Assembly (NCBI GenBank): GCA_013399115.1
Contig: VXAA01001956.1
Span: forward strand, 62,001-126,000
Source of the DNA: Anseranas semipalmata
Taxonomy: Eukaryota > Chordata > Aves > Anseriformes > Anseranatidae
Direction of reading: 5' to 3'
Length of the DNA: 64,000 nucleotides
Shown here in pieces: positions 15,201-25,400 of this stretch. The stretch's first letter is position 1. Each line of letters starts with the position of its first letter. A program made the translations under genes and the position numbers. Below the pieces are notes generated by a model. It was not told the origin of the DNA, did not search any database, and saw only the letters and a list, made by a program, of their open reading frames with translations.

Positions 15201-15478
15201 CCAAAAGATACATATCTTTAGAAACTGCCAAAGTACTTACCTAAATACTCTCAAATGCTTCTCATGAAACAGTAGCAACAAAAATAACCCCAGCAACTAT
15301 TTCAAAATAAACAAGTGTAGTTGATGAGGGGCTGGAGTTTAGTTTTTTTTGTTGTTGCCTTGTTTTTCATTTTTAATAATCACCCCCTAGAAATAAGTCA
15401 AGGTAAAGGTCACTTACCTCTTACATGGACTAGGAGAAAGCCAAGGTACAAAAGAAGGATGTTTCTGAATTTCCCCAT
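250..15478 (-). CDS. XG: XG glycoprotein, 5' part (exons 1-4; gene continues off left edge)
   Basis: Four minus-strand exons (15418-15478, 4633-4674, 4162-4218, 250-285) join in one frame. They give a signal peptide, the motif GQRDFDLADALDHP, a basic Pro/Thr linker and a second acidic motif, NDLHLGDALGG. Human XG has HARGQRDFDLADALDDP at the same signal-peptide/exon-2 junction, which separates it from CD99 and CD99L2. XG is a CD99-related cell-surface protein that carries the Xg(a) antigen on human red cells. Introns are 10743, 414 and 3876 bases, and all junctions are phase 1. The transmembrane and tail exons should lie to the left of this window. The position directly downstream of CD99 on the same strand agrees with the human order. 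Confidence 0.9.
286..4161 (-). other. XG: XG intron 3
   Basis: AT-rich intronic sequence. It holds an AT-rich palindromic repeat at about 1655-1795 and a short 20-base tandem duplication at 3846-3881 (cagttacccattttta twice). I see no further exon with paired splice sites and matching phase. Confidence 0.6.
1655..1795. repeat. AT-rich imperfect tandem/palindromic repeat
   Basis: Short units such as ATAATGATAATAGATT and AATCTATTATAATGATAA recur in both orientations. The segment 1766-1790 is a perfect palindrome of two 12-base arms around a single C, and 1685-1701 is a near copy. Confidence 0.8.
4162..4218 (-). CDS. XG: XG exon 3, basic Pro/Thr linker
   Basis: This 57-base exon lies between acceptor TTCCACAG and donor A|GTGAGT. 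It encodes DIITRKPTVIRRPTRPLL with split codons at both ends. It fits the place of the human PTKKPNSDIYPKPKP region, with Lys/Arg-Pro pairs, but has no close sequence match. An alternative AG two bases further in would break the phase. Confidence 0.75.
4633..4674 (-). CDS. XG: XG exon 2, FDLADALD acidic motif
   Basis: This 42-base exon has acceptor CTTCTAG and donor G|GTAGGT. With the Gly split from exon 1 it encodes GQRDFDLADALDHP, nearly identical to the mature N-terminus of human XG. Confidence 0.93.
5701..5989. promoter_or_regulatory. Candidate enhancer with clustered GATA motifs in XG intron 1
   Basis: Four WGATAR matches fall within 282 bases: TTATCA 5701-5706, TGATAA 5833-5838, AGATAA 5931-5936 and TTATCT 5977-5982, plus a weaker TTATCG at 5984-5989. 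About one such site per 500 bases is expected in random sequence. A homeodomain-like palindrome CTAATG-T-CATTAG lies at 5955-5967. In humans, XG red-cell expression depends on a GATA1 site upstream of XG, which makes this cluster of interest. Enhancer function here is inference. Confidence 0.35.
10273..10294. repeat. (AT)11 microsatellite
   Basis: An uninterrupted AT dinucleotide run within XG intron 1. Confidence 0.9.
13326..13409. repeat. Two adjacent inverted repeats
   Basis: CACAGGTCAG at 13326-13335 pairs with CTGACCTGTG at 13350-13359 (14-base loop). AGTGAAAGAA at 13377-13386 pairs with TTCTTTCACT at 13400-13409 (13-base loop). Both arms are perfect 10-mers. The first pair contains AGGTCA and TGACCT half-sites 16 bases apart. 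Confidence 0.7.
15418..15478 (-). CDS. XG: XG exon 1, start codon and signal peptide
   Basis: The ATG at 15476-15478 sits in a strong Kozak context (A at -3, G at +4: ACCATGG). The 20 codons read MGKFRNILLLYLGFLLVHVR plus a split Gly: a basic n-region, a Leu/Phe-rich core of about 11 residues, then a short polar end, as in a cleavable signal peptide. The donor is G|GTAAGTG. A GTAAGA eight bases earlier is also possible but breaks the phase-1 join to exon 2. The 5' UTR extends to higher coordinates, and its start is unknown. Confidence 0.88.
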
Positions 15479-17673
15479 GGTCTTCTATGCAGTGCTTTGA
15501 TTGCACTGATTGTTTTTTTCTGGGCGATGACGATAGATGTTGGCAGTGCAAAGGTTTGAGGGGACACTTTTACTCAGTGGCTCTATCCAAAAACGTCACT
15601 CACCATCACACTCAAGCGCTGAGGAACAGAGAGAAGCCCCTAAAAACCTAGCCTAGTACAGGACAGGTAACAAAAGCAGGCAGCCCCACTACGGCAAAGC
15701 CATGCACAGCACTGTAGATGCCACCTGCCCTCTAAGAAATGTATTTATCGCCCAGGCGGCGAAGGCGGAGAGCAGGGGAGCCAGCAGCAGCACCCAGTGA
15801 GAAGGGAGCCAGCGTGCTCTTACTCCACCTCCTCCCCTGAGGGAAAGCCAACCTGTTTGACATCCTCCCCTTCAAAGTAGGGTGTGGTGCCATAGGCGCT
15901 ACAATAACCTGGAAGAGGAGACAGGCCTGCTCTGAAGAGAACTTGAACAATCTCTCAAATATACTCTGTCTGCAAAGTGCTGCTTCCCTGCTCAGTTTTT
16001 GGCTGAGTGATAACTGCTGCTAAAGGAAGGCCTGTCAGAGTCTGAGTCACTAAAGAAGGATGCAAAGTTAGGGAAGCGGAAGCCAAGAATCTGCTCTGCA
16101 GGGACTTGGGGTTCTCTGCAGAGGCACAACAAAAACAACAACAACAAATTAGATTAAAACTTAACATGTGATGTCAGCCTGCTGACCTGAAGCATGCTCA
16201 GCTCCAAGGTGGATGCTTTTATTCACAAGGTAAATATTGTCTGTCATGATTTTTTCCGTTGATCTAAATATATATTTTAAATACAAATATCCATGCATAT
16301 CCTGCATGGAGAGTGACCTCGAATAGTGCCATGCCACAGTCTGAGCATGAGAACAAAAAGCTTTGGAAAAAGAACAGAAATCATGTATACATGCATGAAC
16401 ATATATTAAAATCACAGTTAATCACATATATTAAAATGCAGTTTTGTCATAGTCTTTCTGTAGCAAATGTATGCTAGTTCATTTGCCTGCTGAATTGCCA
16501 CCATCCCACTGGCACCCAGCACCAACCAGCACACTGGTGCGTGCTCTCTTTTGCTGGGGTGTAAGCTGCAGGCATTTTTGTCAGCACTGCTTTGGCCAGG
16601 GCAGCAAATACGCTCAGGACTTTGCTACCATTAATGGCAGATCTGTATGCTCTTGGTGTTGCTGGATGATCCCATCTGATGGGGAGCAAAGGCTGGCCCC
16701 AAGTGCAATTCTGCAGAGCTACCTACAAATACGATACAAAGTTTGTACTGAATTCATGCTTTTATGTCACCTACAAAACAGCAGATGATACAACATAAAT
16801 TGGACTGATAAAACCCAGTGATATTGGATCTTCAAGAAGCTTGATGGTCAAACTAATCAGGTTTGTACTTTTTCCTCCCACAAATTTGAACAAGCGGAAT
16901 GTTTTATACAGGACTAGCTCATAGTATCACATGGCTTAACCATTTTTAAGGTAGTAGCAGTAGATCTAAAGCTCAATTTATGTATCATTCTCCTTGTTGG
17001 GGCCAATTGCTCATCTCAGAAGAGTTAAGGAAATTTAGGTTAAAGAGAACCCACTTAAAACAAGGATCAGATCACGACACAAGCAATCCCATAGGTCTAC
17101 TGCTTATTTTTTTCCAGGATAACAAAAGCAGGCACATGTGCTAATTTTCATTATCAGTGACGAATAATGCCTGAATAATTGCCTGAAGGGAACAGAAATG
17201 TTAGCAAGGCTATGTACTAGTCCCAGACAAGTCCAAGCACCTCACAGACATTCCGAAGCTTTTACAAAACAGTTGTTCTTGTAAAAGAAGTCTTCCCAAA
17301 ATAGCTAATCTCACCTGGGGATCCCAAAGATTATTAAATTTGAAGATGATGCGCGCCCTTGTCCAGTGCTTCTGAAGCCAGCTACTACTCTGTGTAGCCA
17401 AAAAAAAAAAAAAAACAATACAAAGAAGGCACAAGAAGGGTGAACTGAAGGAGTGGACCTAGAGTTGGAGTCAGGATGCCCCAAATACTTATCCCAGTTC
17501 TGTTCTTTGGGCAACGTAGGACCTTTTTAATCTCAGCTCCCTCTGTCAAATACATGTCCAATGGCTTGCCCAAGGTATCAAGTAAATAATATTGCATATT
17601 AAGCAAAAATATAGGGCTTTTTACCTGACCATAGATTGCAGTTTTATCACTTTGAGAAAATATTTACCCATCT

Positions 17674-18066
17674 CTATTGGGTTTATGTGGCAAGGGTTTG
17701 GTAGCAGGGGGCTGCAGGGGTGGCTTCTGTGAGCAGAGCCCAGCAGCTGCCCCATGTCAGGTCAGAGCCAGCTCCAGCCGGCTCCAAAAGGGACCCACCC
17801 ACCAAGAGGGTGAGTGGGGGAAGGTGTTTGTAGTTTGCTTGTAGTTTCTCACTGCTCTAGTCCGCTAGTGATAGGTAATAAATCATATTAATCTCCCTGT
17901 GTTGAGTCTGTTATGCCAGTGATGATAATTGGTGGGTGATCTCCCTTTCATCATCTCAACCCTTGAGCCCTTTCCATCATATTTTCTCCCCCTTTTTCTT
18001 TGAGGAGAGGGAGTGAGAGAGTAGCTGTGGTGGAGTTCAGCTGCCCAGAAGGGTAAAACCACCACA
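17674..18066 (+). mobile_element. Solo LTR of an avian endogenous retrovirus
   Basis: The sequence has the look of a common avian ERV LTR: a start near TATTGGGTTTATGTGGCAAGG, a GCAGGGGGCTGCAGGGGTGGC block, an AATAAA-type signal at 17878-17883, then a conserved 3' part ending ACCACCACA. The 6-base direct repeat CCATCT flanks it at 17668-17673 and 18067-18072, which fits a target-site duplication. It is shorter than I would expect for this type, so it may carry an internal deletion. There is no internal retroviral sequence. Family assignment is from memory of the repeat type. Confidence 0.7.
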
Positions 18067-20620
18067 CCATCTTTTCCTATTTAAAGAGAAAACAAAGTTC
18101 TGCTTAATATTCACCTGACAAGGCTGATCAATTGCCTAATTTTCCTACTTGTTCTTTTACAAAAAAAGTCCCCATATATTTAAGAAATACCAAATGAGTG
18201 GAGAATTGGAGCCCATATGTCTGTCTATTCTCTGCACCATATACTGTTTGCCCTCTTTTAGATGAGACAAACTAAAGCAGAGCAAGAGGACAGTCACAAC
18301 TCACCACAGCTGTAACCCCATCCTTCCTGTGGGCAGAGGTTAGACATTGCTCTCTTTGACATGGGTGACTGGCTGTATGAGTCTATCGGAGATGAAAGAA
18401 CCAAATTATAAACAAGAACTACTGGGGAAAGCCACTAATATCCTACAGTATTAATTTTTCATCATAAAAATAGAAATATTATAATTCAAATCATGAAACA
18501 TCTGGTGACTTTAGACATTCACCTAGATGTAAGCCAAGCACACAAGTGAGTAAGTGATGTAATTTCTTGGCAAGAGAAGAATATAATTTCTACCTCCTTC
18601 GTAAAACTTCAGTGTTTTATCATTGAAGGTAGGAAAACATGCATTTTAGTATTTCATCTGTGTGGTTCTTAAAGTACTCCAAATGCAGGTTTTGAAAAAA
18701 ATGTATTTTTATTCCATTCAATTCCTTTTCCTATTCCTAATCATCTCTTCACTTTCTTTCCAGTATGTCCTTAACGTCTGCATAACAGAAAAGAGCAACA
18801 GGAAGATAATTTTTTTCAGTTTATGGAAAGGTTAGGGTATATTTCAGAATCTTGACAAGTGAAATCTGCAGGAAAAAAAAAAAAAAAAAGGTGGGGGGAG
18901 AAAAACAACAGAGAATAGTACAGTTTAGTGGCCTAAAATACTGAGTGAGAAAACTACTGAAATACACAATTGGGAGTGTAAATCAATCCAACATACACTG
19001 CAAACTGAGTATATTAAAGAGTTTTCCCTAGCATTCAAAGTTTGGCACAGATTTTGAAATGCACTTATGTTTAAGAATTGCCTGTTTTCATTTCCACAGC
19101 CTGATGAATTCTTTTGGATAAGTAACTGAAACAGACATCAAATGAAAACCATCAAAATATTTTTCAAGCAGTCCTTTTACTGATAGCTAGGATGAACTAA
19201 ACTGCAACCTCAGCTCCCTTGCAGAAGCTTAAGTGATGTGATGTTCTAGAATGATCCTGCTTTATGTTTTTTTCTCCTATTACTGCAGATAACTTGAACA
19301 GCTCTAGGACTGATGCAGGTCCCCTCCTCAAAGGAGGCAGACTGGAGAAAAAAGAACTCAGAAGATGAGCAACAGGAACAGGGGAGAGCTCTGCGTTGCC
19401 ATCCTCAGTTTAATGGTGAAGACACCTCAGCAGGACTGAAACTTGCAGTTTGGGCCTGGAAAGGACAGTATTTTTTCATCCCACTGCACAGGCTGGTTGA
19501 GACCTGTATGGAAACTAGAATACTAATTTGCAAAATGGAATTTGAAGGGCATGTGGTCCATACAGCCATGATGGGCAGCAGCTGATCCATGGGAGATGAC
19601 CATAAAAATACCTTACGGTGAGGAATAATTGTTCACTGATGTTTCTTGACCTAATGAGTGTGAGAACTAATGGACTGGGATATTTAGTTATGCAATGCAA
19701 GAGCAGTTGAGCTAAGAAACAAAAACTTCAGTGGGCAGTGAGGCATATAGCAATGTAGAAATTAATAGCCTGATAACTGAAAAATAAGTGAGCTGCTATG
19801 TTTTATGCACACATAACTGACATAAACCCACAACTTGGCAGTTTCTTGCTCACAGCAAGAGAACAGCCTGAAATTTCAAGACTTCTCTTCAGCCTTCTCT
19901 CCCTAGGTGGCAGCACCCAGTCTTTCTGCCTTCTCTCACAACTCCAGCCTGTGATGCCATAAATGAACAAAGCCAGAGAAGATGAGACCTGCTGAAATCA
20001 GCATTACAATAGCCATTTCCCCCAAACATCACCTTGAGGCTTGCCTGCTTTGTGGAGTATATAGCTGTGCCCAAATTTCATGCACCAATATTTAGCATAT
20101 TTAGACTGAAAAAATGAGTAAACTTGTTCCTAGTTAGTCACTTGGCAACCCCCACATTGCCATCAGATTTAGTTTTGGTCCTCTCCCTATCAGAAGGTGA
20201 GAAAATGACACAAATGCCCCTGCAACAGTGTCAGCTCCCACAGGCTGAGATGATAGCTGCATGAGGAACTCTTAACTTACACAAACACCATCAAGGTTGC
20301 TCATACGAAGCCTTCTATTTCTGTACATACTGCCATTAGATTCTATGTTACCAAATCTAGGTGTTCTTGCTCAAAAGACGTGCCCGTCTTTCACACAAAT
20401 GTCTTCTCTGCACTTCACACTTGTAAACATCCTGTGAAAACGGCTCACAGCTTTGTTGCTACTGGCCAACTTCCTCCTAAACTGATAAAAAAATTTGTAA
20501 GAAATAAATCTGAATTGTGAATGGAGCAGGAAGACAAACTCCCTTTGAAGACTGCTTCTCTGGTAGAGCACCAAAACTTTTGCATTTCTAGAGCTACTAA
20601 GAAGGAAAATACTTAAATAT

Positions 20621-20833
20621 TTTATTATTTTTTTTAATTTATTTTTAGAAAAATCACAATGTTGTTTAGGCTTGCAAAAGCTGGAAAAGGATTCAAGAAT
20701 CTGGTTAACCAAAGCTAGTTTGAGATTCCCCCTCATTCTATCCTTAACAAAGACCAGCTTATTTCTGTTTCCTCTACACTTGGCATTGATATATTTATTC
20801 ATGCAGATAAGCTGTACATTTAATTTCTTTTAT
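20621..20833 (-). promoter_or_regulatory. Candidate CD99 polyadenylation signals
   Basis: Four AATAAA hexamers on the minus strand (20621-20626, 20638-20643, 20794-20799, 20828-20833) lie 1.6-1.85 kb after the CD99 stop. The area is AT-rich, so some are expected by chance. The true 3' end cannot be fixed without transcripts. Confidence 0.25.
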
Positions 20834-22465
20834 TTACATAGATCAAATGTTTATGTATAAATCACTTTTCCACCCTTGAAAACACTTAAAGGTTTTAGCA
20901 CTTTCATGTTAAAAGCAGAAATGGGGCAAAAAGAGGTTTACAAATTAATTCCATGACAAAATGCTAAGATCTGTGTAAAGCTTTGTTGCAGGCTAAAAAA
21001 TAAGTACAAGAAACTCTTAAATGAATTGTAGTTGGCATAAATTCATATTTGAATGCACAGATGTGCATGTATAATATCCAAATTCATAATGACTTCTTAG
21101 ATATTCCATGAAATACCATCTTTCTCTAGAACTCTGCCAGGTGGCTGAAGCATATTAGTAAGACACATACTGTAAAATTGCATGAAAATTGGAACCACTT
21201 AGAATGAAAGCCAACAGAACTGGTTGGACTATTCCGTCCAGACAGAACTAGTTATTAGTTCAGACTTAGTCCTTTAATTGTTATGAAGTGCACAGTTTTC
21301 CATGTTTCCACAGATCCTTGAAAACTCCCTGTGGCTTTCAAGAGCCACAGCAAACCTCACAAGTGCTTTCAACTGAGGATACAGTCATGGCCCTTCATCC
21401 TGATGGCAATCCTTCACAAATCCAAAAGCATTCTTCATATGTATGTTCAGTGGATGCTTGTGGAGTGAGGCTGGGTTGCTCTGGTCAGTCTTGTTATTCT
21501 CTATTTCTGAACTGTAGTACTGTTTTTGCCTTCTAAGGGCAAATTAGGTGTATTATAAGCCTTCTAAAATCAAAGTATCAAGTTATTTTCTCTTAAATTT
21601 TTGGTTATGCAAGCCTGACGATGTTAATCCCCACTCCCCAGTACTTCACTCACAACTGTTCAGACAGTTGCCAAACCTCAGTCTCACAAGTTGTATAAAA
21701 TCCAGTTGTGGCTCTGGTTTGTAAATCAGGCTTTTCCACATCTGACCAGCTCAGTAGTTGCTAAACAAGAAGAAGAGCCAGAAAGGATGAAGGGTCTGTG
21801 CGCGCTACTTTGTTTGTTCTGAATCTGTACCAGACAGATGCAATGAAAAAAAAATACAAAAACAAAACTCTGAATTTTTGTCTTTTGGGTGCTCAAAAAC
21901 AATTATCACTTCCCTGGTGGCTGACCAAGGCAGCTACACAGATTGTAACAGCAGCACCCACACCACGATCCATTATCCACACACAGTGAGACATTTCTTA
22001 TGCTTTCAGGTGCCCACAACATATACCAAGTTATTTGGTTGATACATTCACTTTATACAGGATATTAAAAAAAAAAAAAAAAATGTTTGCACTGCCTAAA
22101 AGCAATGGCATAACAAAACATTAATTGCTTATTGTTTTTGGAGAGGTAAGGAAAAGTAAAACATACTGAATGCACTTAAGGCACACCCATTTGTCATAGG
22201 AGTAAAGGAAAGAACAAGGTAACTCTCCACTCCTGTCACTAAGGCCATATACTGGTGTGCAATGTTGTTTCACAGGGCTAACCACACAGAAGTACTCAGT
22301 CTAAGTCACACTCCCAAAAATGTTTGAAACACGGACTGTTTTCTCACGCAACGTCAGACTCTGCTGTTTACATTATGCTTTTTTTTGCTTCCTTCTTTTT
22401 TTTTTTTCAGGCAGAATGTAGGCTTTCTATCCAGTTTCAGTGGTTTGTTCTTCATCATGATTTCT

Positions 22466-22491
22466 TTAGTTCTCCAGAAGTGTGCGCTGAA
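22466..22491 (-). CDS. CD99: CD99 exon 10, C-terminus and stop
   Basis: The acceptor CTTTTTAG at 22492-22499 leads into codons for VQRTLLEN (the Val codon is split with exon 9) followed by TAA at 22466-22468. Human CD99 ends VQRTLLEK. The 3' UTR continues to lower coordinates. Confidence 0.95.
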
Positions 22492-25400
22492 CTAAAAAGT
22501 GAGAAACAACTAAAGATTAGTACACTAAGTTAGCATACATTGTAAGACGTATATTATTATTATCAGTATATTTGGACAACAGACTTTTTCAGTAGGCGTT
22601 TGAAACTGTGGGATAAATTCAGGTAAGCAGAGGCTTGATTGTGTAAAGCCAGTACCCTGCATAACAAGGGATACTACATCCCAAATTTCTCATTCAGGTA
22701 ACCACATCCTACTAGATCCCTGTAGCTATCTATACTTACAGTTTGTATAACCCAACATGTAGTTTCAGATTTGCAGTTTTACGGATGCAAAAATGAGATG
22801 GGGTACTGTCTGCATATCTGATGGAAACAGTCTTAGCCTAGGCTATCTACATTTTCAGGAAGTCCAAGATAAATCCGCATAAAATTTTAAAAATGCAAAC
22901 TTGTTCTGCTGTGTCATCTGGCCTGACTTAATGCAAGACTGCTTCAAACCAGACGCCAGGTAGCTACACCAACACTGCATTACCAAAAGCAGAGTCAACG
23001 GCTGCTGACTCCCTGAACTTAGATCAGGAGCAACACCATGCTGACCATGGTTGCGCAGTTTCTTGGCTCAAAACATGCTCATGTTTGCCTACAAAATATA
23101 ATAGAGAAATGAAATCTGGAATATAACAGGTTGACATAAAAATGTAGGCAGGAGTAATCGTTTATGATAACATCCCAGGTTTGACTTCATCTGTTAAAGT
23201 ATGTAGCATCTGATCCGGAGTGCTAATGAAACTTGCCCAAAATTTTAGCATATCCTGACTCCAACTCATATGTTAACTGCCTTTGGCAGAGGTCTTTGAA
23301 CAATATGGCTTGCCTTATTAACACGTGGCCGAACTGAGGATACCTGCTTATCTCCTGTCCTGACTTTAACAGCCAGCCACCAGCTAATGTTTTTTCCTTG
23401 ACAGTTTTATATATTTAACAGTTTAAAGGAAAAATATTCATAAAGAGGATCATGAGTCAGTAAACCCATATAGATGAATACCTGAAATAAAAAGGGCATA
23501 AAAAAATAGAACTAGTTCCGCTGGGTTTAAATTAAGCCCACAAAATAATATATTGCAAATTTATACAACTTTGAGTTTTCTATGTTCAGTGTTTCAAAGA
23601 TACTCATCAAACTTCAGCTTGAGGTTGTATTGCTTCTTCCTTTGTTGACCAGCCACAAGAGCTATAAAGTTGAGTTTTCATCTATATTGTTTCCTTCAAA
23701 TCTACAGCTTTCATGGAGTTAATCACCTGTTCCATCAGCCCAGAACACTAGCCAACCATATCTGGAAGGGTGAGGTTGTTAGGTTTTTTGCTGGCTTCAG
23801 AGAGATCCTTCCTCAGCTGTCACAATTTGTTACAGAAAGATTTATTATTTGATAATTCTTTCATACAATAATTCTCTGTTCAAAACAGAATGTTTTAGTT
23901 ACAACAACATGCTTCTAAGTTCAGTTTTCCTTGCCCTCGGTGTAGTTTTATCTCTGCCCAAACACTATTAACCTTTCTTAATGTGCATTCTTGCAGAGTT
24001 TTATATGAGTTTAAGATAAAACAAGGTATCAGATCCTGATCAGATGCAACATACACTAATAAAATACCTGTCAGCTAATTGCAGTTACGTAAAACACTAA
24101 AGGAGCAGTCTTGTGTTTCCATAATTGTCTTTCATAATACTTTTAGACAGTAAAGTCAATTCTTCTTTACTTTGTCTAAGCTCCTGTATTTCAGGGACTC
24201 AAGAAAATAAGGCAATCTTTTCAAAAAAGAAAAGAAAAGAACTAGAGAAGAATGGCCATATAATCAGAACTGAAATCTTGACGTAGTGCTATGTTAGTTG
24301 TCCTGGTAGTTACAAACATTTGTTTTGGAAAAAGAAAAAATCAACAACAGCAAAACAAACAAACCAAAAAAAAAAAAAAAAAAAAAAAAAAAAACAAAAA
24401 AAAAAAAAAAAAAGAAAAGAAAAAAACAGCACAAGTAATTTTCTTCATAATGTTAAATGTCAAGAAAGTGTATTTAATAGGATCCCCACCAAAAATTTGC
24501 TCTTCCATCTAGATTCTTCTCTTACCAGGTGGCTCAGATTGCGCTCCCCTATGGCTTTCCATATTCACATTCTCTTCATCTGCTGGGAAACAAACAGATG
24601 CTTAGCACTGAAATTCTCTTCTCTTCAAAGTTGCTGTTTAATAGAGATAATTTGAGAGAGGAAACAGCAGATGAAGAAACTGGGCTACTGAGACTAGTTG
24701 AGTGCATGTTAATTCTACCATGCACAGTAGATGCTGCTCAGTTCCCAAACTTCCCAAATTCAAAAACATCAGTGCCTGGTTGGATTGCTGTTCTGCCATC
24801 TGCGTTCACCAACCAGTCCAAAAGACTAGAAAAGACGAAAACAAAGCTTCTGTCCCACCTATCAGTGGGACAGTACTGTCCAAGTTCTCTGATCCAAGTT
24901 CTGTCTTATTTAGGTGAAAAGGTAGTAGACTGCAAGGAACAGACTACTGCAGAAAACAGATCATCTGGGGATGAATATCCAGGTAGTTGTCAGAAACCTA
25001 ATATATAGGCAAGCATCTTATGAAGACACAAAGGCAAGATTTACAAAATTAGAAATGACAAGGCATTTTCCAGCAAGAAAATAGTCTGTAATCCCCAACC
25101 TCCACTCATTTTTCCTTAAAGATATGCTTTCTTGCAATCTCTCCTGCTCATTCTTTATCAGGAGATGGTTTTATTTTAAGGAACACAGAGACTTAAGGCT
25201 GTCAGCTGCTGAAATTTTAAGTTTGGGGCAAGGCATTCCTCAGACCCCCCATCCTAGATGACTAGAAAGACAGGTTACTTCCTGTGAACACGAATTCACC
25301 AAGCTATTAAAACTACCTGATGCAAAAAATCAATTTCTAACTCCCATATAAAATACAAAAAAGCAGTTCTATAATGGGTGGAAACCAAAGTAGTTTAGAA

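Larger units (their letters stand above)
4675..15417 (-). other. XG: XG intron 1
   Basis: A 10.7 kb intron without recognisable coding exons or full transposons. Notable parts are a G+C-richer, non-repetitive block at about 5700-6300 with GATA motifs, an (AT)n run at 10273-10294, and a pair of inverted repeats at 13326-13409. A weak CR1-like trace near 11190-11240 is too degraded to call. Confidence 0.6.
15479..22465. other. Spacer between CD99 stop and XG start
   Basis: This stretch holds the XG 5' UTR/promoter side (right of 15478), the solo LTR at 17674-18066, poly-A runs near 17400 and 18872, and the probable CD99 3' UTR down to about 20.6 kb. There is no TATA box or CpG island upstream of XG that I can point to. 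No further gene is supported. Confidence 0.6.

Noticed and set aside
15411..15430. Earlier GTAAGA donor in XG exon 1
   Set aside because: It would shorten the exon by eight bases and break the phase-1 join to exon 2. The second site, GTAAGTG, fits both consensus and frame.
20371..20802. 143-codon minus-strand open frame
   Set aside because: It lies in the probable CD99 3' UTR, has an AT-driven composition rich in Lys and Phe, and shows no motif.
24529..25008. 159-codon plus-strand open frame
   Set aside because: It overlaps CD99 exon 9 antisense, has no protein-like features, and is explained by chance.
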